Below, piece after piece: positions 32,166 to 40,859 of a DNA stretch of 64,000 nucleotides. Each line of letters starts with the position of its first letter. Within the stretch, counting starts at the first letter, position 1. The notes below the pieces were generated by a model. The model was not told the origin of the DNA. It saw only the letters and a program-made list of their open reading frames with translations, and did no database searches. The DNA is from Flavobacterium sp. (lineage in GTDB: Bacteria > Bacteroidota > Bacteroidia > Flavobacteriales > Flavobacteriaceae): NCBI GenBank assembly GCA_029946065.1, contig JAQSDU010000007.1, positions 248,001-312,000 of the forward strand, in the 5' to 3' direction. A program made the translations under genes and the position numbers.

Positions 32166-34010
32166 CTACTTCAAAATCCCCTGAACAGCTTCAATAGTTG
32201 TTGCATGATAGCCCGATTTCGCTTGTTCAAAAATCTTTTTTGCCCAAGTTTTACCCTCCGCCGATTTTACCATCTCTTTGTACAAAGTCATTAATGAACC
32301 CGTTCTGCTGGTGGCAATCATAAATTGTTCAATCGCAGGATAAGCAATTGTATAGTGTTGGCGGATTGCAATGACAAACCATTGTCTTTTGATGACAAAA
32401 TTACCATCTTTCGTAAAGTTAAATTCGGTATCGATTGCCGTCATTTCTGCAACAGTAATTTCTTTTGGTAAATAGTCAATAAAATGTTGTTTTTCGTTGG
32501 TGGACTTTATTTTTCGACTTAATCCTTTTACGCCCATTTTACGCCATTCCTGTTGAATTTTGTCAATTGCTGCGAAATCTTCCGAAACCGGAATCGTGAT
32601 ATTAGATGGAATATCCGGCTGGTAAACCCATTTCTCCATCTGGATTTTATCGGCTAAAGCTTTGTCGCCTTTGATAAGATTTTCATTGAAATACGTCACG
32701 AAATCTTCCGTAGTAATTGATTGGAAAGCATGTGCGGCGAAATAACCTTTTAAAAATGCATCCATTTTTTCAAGGCCAACTGCTTTTTCAACCACTTGCA
32801 AAAATGCATAGCCTTTTTCGTAGGGAATATCACTCAATCCATCATCAGGATTTCTGCCCGAAGTACTCACTTTTAAACGTGTGTCGGGATTATTTTTGCC
32901 GTATTCTTCCATATTGTCATGCAGTACTTTTCGGCTTAAAACATCCTGCATCTTGGCTTCTTTTGTTCCGAAAATTTCCTCACCAATGCGGTGTTCGACA
33001 TAAGTGGTAAAACCTTCATTAAGCCAAATATCATCCCAAGTCGCATTGGTTACAAGATTGCCGCTCCAACTATGGCCCAACTCGTGCGCCAATAGACTGG
33101 TGAGTGAACGATCACCGGCAATTACTCCAGGCGTTAAAAAAGTAAGGTTTGGATTTTCCATTCCGCCATAAGGAAAACTCGGTGGCAAAACCAAAACATC
33201 ATAGCGTCCCCAGCGGTATGGGCCATATAATTTTTCGGCGGCGTTTACCATTTTACCAAGTTCTGCAAATTCCCAAGCCGATTTTTTAACCAGTGATGGT
33301 TCTGCATAAACGCCAGTTCTTTCGTCGATGGCTTTGAATTGCATATCGCCAACAGCAATGGCCATCAAGTAGGACGGAATTGCTTTTTGCTGTTTAAAAG
33401 TATAAATGCCACTATCGTTTTTCTGTTGTGGATTTTCTCCGCTCATCAATGCCAATAAAGCTTTGTCAACGGTAACGGTTGCGTTATAAGTAAATCGGAT
33501 AGAAGGCGAATCCTGACACGGAATCCATGTTCTTGTCCAAATGCTTTCGCCTTGAGAAAACAAAAACGGGTGTTTTTTATCGCCTGTTTGTTGCGGATTT
33601 AGCCATTGTAAGGCAATCGCATCTTTTGTTGTATTGTAGTAAATATTGACTTTCGTCGTGTTTTTGTCGATTTTTATATGAAGTGGTTTTCCGTGGAATG
33701 CTACTTCGGATCCGAGGCTAAAAGTTGTCGGCTTTTCATCCGCGCCAAGCGTAACTTTGGTAATTTCAAGCCTATTTTCATCAAAAATGATTTCGTCACC
33801 TTTTGTAATATTATCAATGTCCCAGGACGCTTTTCCAGAAATGGTTTGTATGTTAAAATCGACTTTAATATCAAGATCCAAGTGTTTAACGACTGCATTT
33901 TCAGGTTGTGCGAAAGAGTGATCGTCTTTTGCAACTGCTAATTTTTCAGCTTTTTTTTCAGTATTACAAGCAATTAGGGATAAAGCAGCGAAAAGGAATA
34001 TTTTTTTCAT
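32166..34010 (-). CDS. M1-family metallopeptidase, secreted lipoprotein-like
   Basis: A 614-aa zinc aminopeptidase related to leukotriene-A4 hydrolase. The N-terminus is a lipoprotein-type signal (MKKIFLFAALSLIACNTEKK; cysteine at about 15). The exopeptidase motif is PYGGMENPNLTFL (GxMEN form) near residue 285, and the zinc site is LLAHELGHSW with the third ligand glutamate in WLNEGFTTYVEH about 19 residues later (305-335). A C-terminal helical domain resembling LTA4H begins near 460. It should trim N-terminal residues from peptides at the cell surface or in the periplasm. It is monocistronic and convergent with thuA. Confidence 0.95.
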   Translation of the reverse strand: MKKIFLFAALSLIACNTEKKAEKLAVAKDDHSFAQPENAVVKHLDLDIKVDFNIQTISGKASWDIDNITKGDEIIFDENRLEITKVTLGADEKPTTFSLGSEVAFHGKPLHIKIDKNTTKVNIYYNTTKDAIALQWLNPQQTGDKKHPFLFSQGESIWTRTWIPCQDSPSIRFTYNATVTVDKALLALMSGENPQQKNDSGIYTFKQQKAIPSYLMAIAVGDMQFKAIDERTGVYAEPSLVKKSAWEFAELGKMVNAAEKLYGPYRWGRYDVLVLPPSFPYGGMENPNLTFLTPGVIAGDRSLTSLLAHELGHSWSGNLVTNATWDDIWLNEGFTTYVEHRIGEEIFGTKEAKMQDVLSRKVLHDNMEEYGKNNPDTRLKVSTSGRNPDDGLSDIPYEKGYAFLQVVEKAVGLEKMDAFLKGYFAAHAFQSITTEDFVTYFNENLIKGDKALADKIQMEKWVYQPDIPSNITIPVSEDFAAIDKIQQEWRKMGVKGLSRKIKSTNEKQHFIDYLPKEITVAEMTAIDTEFNFTKDGNFVIKRQWFVIAIRQHYTIAYPAIEQFMIATSRTGSLMTLYKEMVKSAEGKTWAKKIFEQAKSGYHATTIEAVQGILK

Positions 34011-34120
34011 TGATGAATTTTTTGAGGCGTAAAGATATTAAAGTTTGGGAGAAATGAATCAATTCCGAAATTTAGGGATTGATTCTGTTTTCTTCCTTAA
34101 ATTTGCTGAAAATCTATTTT

Positions 34121-35413
34121 TTGAGAACAATTACTTCTTTCACAATTGAAAACCTTTCTGACTTTAAACAGCAACTTTTAGAGTGGGCGCAGCAGTTTAG
34201 GGAAATTGTTTTTTTGGACAGCAATGACTTCAAACAGCAATATTCTTCTTATGATTGCATGTTAGCGGTGGATGCTTTTACATCGTTAAAAACCGATTAT
34301 CATAATGCATTCGAAGATTTAAAAAGCTACCAGCAAACAACAAAAGACTGGCTTTTTGGCTATTTGTCGTATGATTTGAAGAATGATACGGAAGCGCTGT
34401 CTTCTGAAAATTTTGACGGATTGGAGTTTCCGGATTTGTTTTTCTTTCAACCAAAAAAGTTATTTTTAGTAAAAGAGAATAGGGTAGAAGTACACTATTT
34501 AAGGATGTGCGATGATGAAATTGAAAATGATTTTAGTGAAATAGTCGCAAGTCGCAAGCCGCAAGTCGTAAGTGAGGCGAATCGGTTAATCATTCAACAA
34601 AGAATTTCAAAGGAAAATTATGTTGAAAGAGTAAAGGAAATGCTGGCACATATTAAGCATGGCGATATTTATGAAGCCAATTTCTGTATGGAATTTTACG
34701 CCGAAAATGCAACGATAAATCCATTAGAGAAATTCGAAAAACTCAATGCGATTTCCAAACCGCCTTTTGCTGTTTTTTTTAAGAATGATTTTCAGTTTTT
34801 GCTTTCTGCTTCGCCAGAGCGGTATTTGAAAAAAGATGGAGAAGTCATTATTTCGCAGCCCATCAAAGGCACTTCAAAAAGATTTTCAGATTTTGACCAA
34901 GACGAAAATTCTAAAAAACAACTCGCTTTAGACCCAAAAGAGCGCTCGGAAAATATTATGATAGTCGATCTGGTTCGCAACGATTTATCGCATACGGCGC
35001 AGAAAGGAAGTGTTGAAGTAGCGGAATTATGCGGCATCTACACCTTTCCGCAAGTACACCACATGATTTCAACTATTACTTCAAAATTAGACAGACAATA
35101 CTCTGTTTCAGAAGTAATTAAAAATTCATTTCCTATGGGAAGTATGACTGGCGCACCCAAAATTTCCGCCATGAAAATCATCGAAAACCTTGAAGCCACA
35201 AAACGCGGATTGTATAGCGGTGCTGTTGGCTATTTTACACCTGAATCTGATTTTGATTTCAATGTAGTTATTCGTAGTATTCTCTATAATTCAAAAAATA
35301 ATTATGTTTCTTATGGTGTCGGAAGCGCAATTACGGCACTTTCAATTCCCGAAAATGAATATGAAGAATGTCTTTTAAAGGCGAAAGCGATGCGGGAAGT
35401 TATTGGCGGTTAG
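34121..35413 (+). CDS. pabB: Aminodeoxychorismate synthase component I (chorismate-binding)
   Basis: Makes 4-amino-4-deoxychorismate for folate. The chosen start is TTG at 34121 (MRTITSFTIENLSDF...), giving 430 aa. The frame runs to 34079, but the extra 14 residues look like spacer. The C-terminal chorismate-binding domain is complete: KHGDIYEANFCMEF near residue 195, LLSASPERYLKKDGEVIISQPIKGTSKR near 240, ENIMIVDLVRNDLSHTA near 293, FPMGSMTGAPKISAMKII near 350 and YSGAVGYFTPE near 378. The PIKGT lysine favours PabB over anthranilate synthase. No glutamine amidotransferase partner is adjacent. It may be followed by tilS on the same transcript, 83 bp on. Confidence 0.85.
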   Translation: MRTITSFTIENLSDFKQQLLEWAQQFREIVFLDSNDFKQQYSSYDCMLAVDAFTSLKTDYHNAFEDLKSYQQTTKDWLFGYLSYDLKNDTEALSSENFDGLEFPDLFFFQPKKLFLVKENRVEVHYLRMCDDEIENDFSEIVASRKPQVVSEANRLIIQQRISKENYVERVKEMLAHIKHGDIYEANFCMEFYAENATINPLEKFEKLNAISKPPFAVFFKNDFQFLLSASPERYLKKDGEVIISQPIKGTSKRFSDFDQDENSKKQLALDPKERSENIMIVDLVRNDLSHTAQKGSVEVAELCGIYTFPQVHHMISTITSKLDRQYSVSEVIKNSFPMGSMTGAPKISAMKIIENLEATKRGLYSGAVGYFTPESDFDFNVVIRSILYNSKNNYVSYGVGSAITALSIPENEYEECLLKAKAMREVIGG

Positions 35414-35485
35414 CGTTCACTGGTCAGTCTTAGTAAAGGTTTTCAGTCATAGTTACAGCATCTAAAATCTAAAATCTAATATTTG

Positions 35486-35493
35486 TATATTTG
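35486..35493 (+). promoter_or_regulatory. Putative -7 element of tilS-dsbD
   Basis: TATATTTG is an exact TAnnTTTG match ending three bases before the tilS ATG (35497), suggesting a leaderless or nearly leaderless mRNA. The upstream sequence is a tandem of TCTAAAA units without a clear -33 TTG. Confidence 0.5.
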
Positions 35494-35496
35494 GAT

Positions 35497-36810
35497 ATGA
35501 TTTCAAGATTACAAAGTCATCTTTTCGAGTATTTCTCGTTTCTTTCCGGCAAGAAGTTGTTGCTCGCTGTTAGCGGCGGAATTGATAGTATGGTTTTGGC
35601 AGATTTGTTCAGGAAATTGCCTTTCGAAATTGCTTTGGCGCATTGCAATTTTAAGCTCAGGAATGACGAAAGCGACGAAGATCAAAATTTTGTCGAAAGT
35701 TATGCAAAGCAAAATCACATTTTGCTTTTCGTATCGCAATTTGATACTGCTACTTTCGCTTCCGATTATAAACTATCCATTCAGGTTGCTGCTCGGAAAC
35801 TCCGCTATAACTGGTTTTATGAATTGCTTGAAAGCGAAAAATATGATTATTTGCTCACGGCACATCATGCCGATGATGTTATCGAAACGTTCCTGATCAA
35901 TCTTTCGCGTGGTACAGGATTAGATGGATTGACGGGAATTCCGCAGCAAAATGACAAAATTGTCCGTCCGCTTTTGCCTTTTTCAAGAGCTGAATTAACG
36001 GAATATGCCGATAAAAACAAAATTCAATGGCGTGAAGATAGTAGCAATGCATCGGATAAATACCTCCGTAATAAAATTCGCCATCAAATGGTACCGGTTT
36101 TAAAGGAAATCAACCCCAATTTTCTGGATTCGTTTCAAAATACATTAGATTATTTACAACAAAGTCAATCGATGGCCGATGATGCAGCGCGTATTGTTTA
36201 CAGGAAAGTTGTCACAGATGACGAAAACCTAAAAATAATTAATCTTGCTGAACTGCTGCAGCTTCCGAATTATCCCGCGTATTTGTACTATTGGCTCCAA
36301 CCTTTTGGATTTTCGGCGTGGCAGGATATTTATAGTTTGGTAAATGCTGAGTCTGGGAAAAACGTCTTTTCTGATAATTATAAGCTATCAAAAGACCGCG
36401 AAAATTTGATTTTAAGTCAATTATCAGAAGAAAAAGCACGTGAGGAATTTCGTATAAATGTAGATACTGCAGAAGTTAATTTTCCCTTAAATCTCTCTTT
36501 TTGTAAAGTAAATGACATTTCAGATCCTTCAAATACGACTATATTTGTGGACGCTGAAAAATTACAATATCCGCTGGTTTTGAGAAAGTGGCATGATGAT
36601 GATGTTTTTCAACCTTTTGGTATGAACGGGCAGTCGAAGAAAGTCGGCAAACACCTGAAAGACGAGAAATTATCATTGCCGAAAAAGGAAAAAATATGGG
36701 TTTTAGCTTCCGGAAAAATCATCGTATGGATTATCGGCGTTAGACAAGATGAACGATTTAAAATAACAACAACGACCAAAAATATATTACAAATAAAGCT
36801 TTTCCAATGA
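35497..36810 (+). CDS. tilS: tRNA(Ile)-lysidine synthetase
   Basis: Modifies C34 of the CAU anticodon of a minor tRNA-Ile to lysidine, switching its codon from AUG to AUA; it is essential. The 437-aa length is normal. The N-terminal PP-loop is LLAVSGGIDSMVLADLF (residues 23-39), followed by the AHCNFKLR and LLTAHHADDVIETFLINLSRGTG catalytic motifs near 115 and the RNKIRHQMVPVLKEINP helix near 190. The C-terminal TilS domain ends with LRKWHDDDVFQPFGMNGQSKKV. ATG at 35497 is chosen over the in-frame TTG at 35491. The stop overlaps the dsbD start by 4 bp. Confidence 0.96.
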   Translation: MISRLQSHLFEYFSFLSGKKLLLAVSGGIDSMVLADLFRKLPFEIALAHCNFKLRNDESDEDQNFVESYAKQNHILLFVSQFDTATFASDYKLSIQVAARKLRYNWFYELLESEKYDYLLTAHHADDVIETFLINLSRGTGLDGLTGIPQQNDKIVRPLLPFSRAELTEYADKNKIQWREDSSNASDKYLRNKIRHQMVPVLKEINPNFLDSFQNTLDYLQQSQSMADDAARIVYRKVVTDDENLKIINLAELLQLPNYPAYLYYWLQPFGFSAWQDIYSLVNAESGKNVFSDNYKLSKDRENLILSQLSEEKAREEFRINVDTAEVNFPLNLSFCKVNDISDPSNTTIFVDAEKLQYPLVLRKWHDDDVFQPFGMNGQSKKVGKHLKDEKLSLPKKEKIWVLASGKIIVWIIGVRQDERFKITTTTKNILQIKLFQ

Positions 36811-38855
36811 AAAAAAATGTTTTTATACTGTTGGCCTTTCTGGCTTTTATCAATGTTAACGCACAAATTATAAAACCAGTAAAGTGGACATCGCGTGTTG
36901 AAAAAGTGTCGGAAACCGAATTTAACCTCATTTTTGACGGCACGATCGACGACGGATGGCATGTTTATTCGCAGTTTACGCCAGACGGTGGTTCATTGCC
37001 GATGGAAATTACATACAAAAACCAAAAAGACAACTACAAACTTATTGGTAAGACGGCAGAAAGCAAAACAAAAAAGGTTTTCAGCGATGTTTTTGAAGTC
37101 GATGAAATTATGTTCGAAAAGAAGGTCGTTTTGACGCAAAAAGTCAAAATTATTGGGGCAAATGTTACTAAGATTACTGCGGGTATTTCCTATCAAGTTT
37201 GTAAGCAATCGTGTATCAACGACGTGAAGAATTTTGATTTTGATATTCCAAAAATTGTAGTGTCAACTGCTGCGCCGGCTGTAAATGTTAGCACGACTGC
37301 TAGTCCTGAAGTTCCTACAGCTCCTGTTGTTGTTCCAAAAGATACCGTGAAAACGGAAGTTGTCGCTGCTGCTAAAAACGTTCAGGAAGCACCAAAAACC
37401 AAATCGTCAGAACCTGTTGAAGAAGACCGCAGTATCTGGAAAATTTTCTTGTGGTCGTTCCTTGGTGGACTTTTAGCAACGATTACGCCTTGTGTTTTTC
37501 CGATGATCCCGATGACGGTGAGTTTCTTTTTGAAACAATCGGTGAACAAGACCAGAGGTAAATTCAACGCTTTTTTCTATGGTTTTTGTATTATTTCAAT
37601 ATGTGTGCTGATCACGCTGCCGTTCCATTTATTGGAAGGCGTTAACAGAGATGTTTTTTCAAATATTTCTACGAATGTTTACCTGAATATTTTCTTCTTT
37701 GCGATTTTCGTCATTTTTGCGATTTCGTTTTTTGGTGCTTATGAGATCGCTCTTCCAAATAAATTCGCCAATAAAGTCGACAATGCTTCGAACGCCGGAG
37801 GTAATATTGGCATCTTTTTTATGGCGCTCACATTGATCATCGTGTCGTTTTCTTGTATCGGTCCTGCTTTGGGATTTGTATTGGGAACTTCGCTAAATTC
37901 AGATGGTGGCGCAATGATATTGTCATTAGCGATGTTAGGTTTCGGTTTAGGATTGGCTTTGCCGTTTATGTTTTTTGCTTTTGCACCGAGTTTATTGGGT
38001 AATCTTCCAAAATCCGGTGGTTGGTTAAATACTGTAAAAGTTGTTTTTGGTTTTGTAGAATTGGCATTGGCATTTAAATTTCTATCGAATGCCGATTTGG
38101 TATTGCAGACCCATTTCCTCGAAAGAGAAGTGTTTATAGCCATTTGGATTGCTGTTTTTGCAGTTATGGCTTTGTATCTTTTTGGAAAAATTACGATGCC
38201 GCACGATAGTCCAATGCCGTTTATTTCTGTTGGAAGAATGTTATTCGGATTGGTAACACTAGCATTCGCAGTCTATTTGACTCCGGGATTATGGGGTGCG
38301 CCATTGAAATTGGTGAGCGCATTCGTTCCGCCGATGACTTACAGTGAAAGCCCGAATGGTGTAGGAGCAACAAATACAACCACTTCTGTTAATGCAGAAC
38401 TGCCAATAGGTGCTGTTCCGGGACCGTTAGGCATTGTTTCATTTGAAGATTACAGTGTTGGGTTGGCGTATGCAAAAAAGGTCAACAAGCCTGTAATGAT
38501 TGATTTTACAGGAAAAGCTTGTCAAAACTGTCGTTTGATGGAAAGCAATGTGTGGTCCGACGAACGCGTACTAAAAATATTAAAAAACGATGTGGTTTTG
38601 ATTTCGCTGTATGGCGATTTGCGTACGCCGCTTCCGGAATCGGAACGATATATTTCTAAGGAAGGCAATGAGATTAATAATATTGGACAAAAATGGAGTG
38701 AATTCCAAAGACTGAAATATGGCACGAATGCGCGTCCTTATTATGTTTTAATGAATTTGGATGAAACTAATTTGAATACGCCAGTGCCTTATACACCTGA
38801 CGTTGAAGAATATTTGAACTGGCTTACAACCGGAATTGGCAATTTTAAAAAGTAG
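36807..38855 (+). CDS. dsbD: Thiol:disulfide interchange protein DsbD
   Basis: Moves electrons from cytoplasmic thioredoxin across the inner membrane to periplasmic disulfide-handling proteins. The 682-aa protein has a signal peptide (FILLAFLAFINVNAQ), an N-terminal alpha-like domain with a cysteine pair in YQVCKQSCIND near residue 130, a central eight-helix CcdA-like domain with the redox cysteines in ITPCVFPMIPM near 231 and SCIGPALGFVLG near 350, and a C-terminal thioredoxin domain with GKACQNCRLME (CQNC) near 571. A Pro/Val/Thr linker separates the first two. It overlaps tilS by 4 bp and is therefore translationally coupled to it. Confidence 0.94.
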   Translation: MKKNVFILLAFLAFINVNAQIIKPVKWTSRVEKVSETEFNLIFDGTIDDGWHVYSQFTPDGGSLPMEITYKNQKDNYKLIGKTAESKTKKVFSDVFEVDEIMFEKKVVLTQKVKIIGANVTKITAGISYQVCKQSCINDVKNFDFDIPKIVVSTAAPAVNVSTTASPEVPTAPVVVPKDTVKTEVVAAAKNVQEAPKTKSSEPVEEDRSIWKIFLWSFLGGLLATITPCVFPMIPMTVSFFLKQSVNKTRGKFNAFFYGFCIISICVLITLPFHLLEGVNRDVFSNISTNVYLNIFFFAIFVIFAISFFGAYEIALPNKFANKVDNASNAGGNIGIFFMALTLIIVSFSCIGPALGFVLGTSLNSDGGAMILSLAMLGFGLGLALPFMFFAFAPSLLGNLPKSGGWLNTVKVVFGFVELALAFKFLSNADLVLQTHFLEREVFIAIWIAVFAVMALYLFGKITMPHDSPMPFISVGRMLFGLVTLAFAVYLTPGLWGAPLKLVSAFVPPMTYSESPNGVGATNTTTSVNAELPIGAVPGPLGIVSFEDYSVGLAYAKKVNKPVMIDFTGKACQNCRLMESNVWSDERVLKILKNDVVLISLYGDLRTPLPESERYISKEGNEINNIGQKWSEFQRLKYGTNARPYYVLMNLDETNLNTPVPYTPDVEEYLNWLTTGIGNFKK

Positions 38856-38875
38856 GTTTTATAGAAAAGGATTTT

Positions 38876-39793
38876 TTATATCACCAATTTCGCTGTTTCT
38901 GCTGCAATGCCAATTGTTGCAATAGCACCGCTGTTAAATCTTAAAAAATCTGTTTCAATGCCATCGCTAAATATTACGCCGCTTGTTGGCATTAGTGATT
39001 CAATGGTTAACCTATTGTCTTTTTTTAGAATTCCTGCAGTAATTCCGATTTGGGTTCTTATACTTTGAAAAGGTTCTCTTACGGCAAAAAGCAATTCGTT
39101 TTCTTTTAGTTTTGGTTTTTTGGGTTGTAAGTTTTTTTCAAACAAATTCGTTATTCCATACGACATATTGAATATAGAACTTAACCAGCCTGTGGCACCG
39201 GCCGAAGTAGAAACGATCAAACCGCTTGACGATTGTTCTTCTATAGTGTCGTTGAAAGATATTTTATATTTAGCTGAAATATGTGTTGATGCGCCAATAA
39301 ATAAATCGTTAAATGCCAAAAGGCGCTGGCCATCATTGAGCTTTGCTTCGGCAAAACCCATGATTTTTGAATTGTATTGTTTCGAAATTACACCTTCAAC
39401 GCCACCAATAAAGTTGTTGGTATCGAATGGCAATAGGATACCGTCATATCTTTCTTTATCAGGATTTACGGCTATGATTGGAATATTTTTAGAATATTTT
39501 GCCGTGTTTGCTACAAGTCCATCTTGCCCAATGACAATAATCAATTGGTTTTCTGAAAATATAAACGAAGGAACATAATTTCTTTCTACAATTTTGTTTT
39601 TGATCACTTTTGAAAGTTGCAGTTGTAGTGATTGCAACGAATTTTGAAAAATTTCATTTTCGATTTCGTAGTCATTAAAGTTGCCTCCAAGTCTTTCTAT
39701 GTAAAATTTCGCCTGTGCTTTTGTATTAAACCTTTCGATCAATAACTCAAGCCGGGTTTTGTTTTTTACAATTATTGCGTATTCAATCGCCAT
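38876..39793 (-). CDS. Divergent NAD-kinase-fold protein paired with an SPFH protein
   Basis: A 305-aa protein. The C-terminal two thirds show the NAD-kinase/lipid-kinase pattern: IIVIGQDGLVANTAKY near residue 85, where the usual GGDG is GQDG; PIIAVNPDKERYDGILLPF in place of the GxNxG segment; LAFNDLFIGASTHISAKY; and VSTSAGATGWLSSIF near 195 for the TPTGSTAY loop. The end GVIFSDGIETDFLRFNSG corresponds to the DGq strand of the family. The first 80 residues form a separate helical region (KTRLELLIERFNTKAQAKFYIERLGG). The gene starts 3 bp after the SPFH gene, so the pair forms one unit. The reaction is unknown; a normal housekeeping NAD kinase is unlikely because the motifs have drifted. Confidence 0.75.
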   Translation of the reverse strand: MAIEYAIIVKNKTRLELLIERFNTKAQAKFYIERLGGNFNDYEIENEIFQNSLQSLQLQLSKVIKNKIVERNYVPSFIFSENQLIIVIGQDGLVANTAKYSKNIPIIAVNPDKERYDGILLPFDTNNFIGGVEGVISKQYNSKIMGFAEAKLNDGQRLLAFNDLFIGASTHISAKYKISFNDTIEEQSSSGLIVSTSAGATGWLSSIFNMSYGITNLFEKNLQPKKPKLKENELLFAVREPFQSIRTQIGITAGILKKDNRLTIESLMPTSGVIFSDGIETDFLRFNSGAIATIGIAAETAKLVI

Positions 39794-39796
39794 TTT

Positions 39797-40804
39797 TTAT
39801 TTCTGATTCAATAAAGAATCCAATAAATCCGGGCTTATATTTAAGTTTCCTATTTTATCAGCATTTTCTGCTAATTGTCTGAAAGCAAGTGAAATATTGA
39901 ATTTTGGATCTGGATTGTTGTTCAAAGCGGTTAAGATTTTCCAATCGATATCTTTGTAAGGTTTTAACGTAGCTTCAATAACATAGCCTTGTGTTTCGGC
40001 TTCTATTTTATCGTTTTCTGTTTTTTCTTCGATTAAAAGTTTTCTTTGATTTTCTACAGCAATATCAGCTTCCAATTTCATTTCCCGTAATTTCCTATCA
40101 TTTTCGGCCTTTATGACTTCAGATTCCATTTTCTTTTCTGTAATTTGCTTTTGTTTTTCTTCAATTGCAATTTCAGTATTGAGCTCGGTTTCTTTAATTT
40201 TTCTTTCTTGTTCAACGGCAAAATTGCGTCTTTCATAAATTGCTTGGTCCGCCTCTTGTTGTAATTTTTCTCTGGTTTCGGTTTCCAATGCACGAGACAT
40301 TTCGGGTGTTGCAGAAATGGCTAAAATATTAGCACCCAATATTTCAATTCCAAGCATGTTTATTGCGGTAGAATCTTTCAATCCTTCAATGATACTTTTT
40401 TCAATTGTTTTTGCAGACCGGATGGCATCTTTTAGTTTTATGCCATGAATAAATGAAGAAGTTGCCGTTTGGGCTTCATTTATTAATCTTTGGTTCAGTT
40501 TTTCAATATCGTTTTTCTTGTATTGACCATTGTCTTGAACGGTAAAATCCAATACATCAGATAAAGTTTTGGGATTCGTAATTTTATAACTTATTTGCCC
40601 TTGAATGGTAACGGTTTGGTAATCATTTGTTGATTCACTAAATATAAATGGTAAATCGTTACTCCCCATCGGAATAGCGACAATCGAACTATTTGGAGAG
40701 AAGTAGAAAAAGGATAGGCCGCGCCCTTCTTTTGAAATATTTCCGTTTTTAAAATGCAAAACATACGTCATTGCATCAAATTTTATGTGCTTAAATCCAA
40801 ACAT
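39797..40804 (-). CDS. SPFH (band 7/flotillin-like) domain protein
   Basis: A 335-aa protein. The SPFH domain occupies about 1-165: it starts directly at MFGFKHIKFDAMTYVLHFKN without a transmembrane segment, with the NDYQTVTIQGQISYKITNP strand pattern, LINEAQTATSSFIHGIKLKDAI and GIEILGANILAISATPEMSRAL. A long charged coiled coil follows (about 165-285; repeated E-K-Q-I heptads such as ETREKLQQEADQAIYERR), and the end is a short globular tail (ISLAFRQLAENADKIG). SPFH proteins oligomerise into cage-like scaffolds. The kinase-fold gene follows with a 3-bp gap. No other partner is on this strand within 50 bp. Confidence 0.88.
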   Translation of the reverse strand: MFGFKHIKFDAMTYVLHFKNGNISKEGRGLSFFYFSPNSSIVAIPMGSNDLPFIFSESTNDYQTVTIQGQISYKITNPKTLSDVLDFTVQDNGQYKKNDIEKLNQRLINEAQTATSSFIHGIKLKDAIRSAKTIEKSIIEGLKDSTAINMLGIEILGANILAISATPEMSRALETETREKLQQEADQAIYERRNFAVEQERKIKETELNTEIAIEEKQKQITEKKMESEVIKAENDRKLREMKLEADIAVENQRKLLIEEKTENDKIEAETQGYVIEATLKPYKDIDWKILTALNNNPDPKFNISLAFRQLAENADKIGNLNISPDLLDSLLNQK

Positions 40805-40859
40805 ATTTTGTTATTTTATTTTTGTTGGTTTTATTTTTTGGAAGATATTCGCCTATTCG

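Noticed and set aside
38876..39793. Ordinary housekeeping NAD kinase (nadK)
   Set aside because: GGDG has changed to GQDG, the GxNxG region is replaced, the N-terminus carries an extra helical domain, and the gene is fused into an operon with an SPFH protein.
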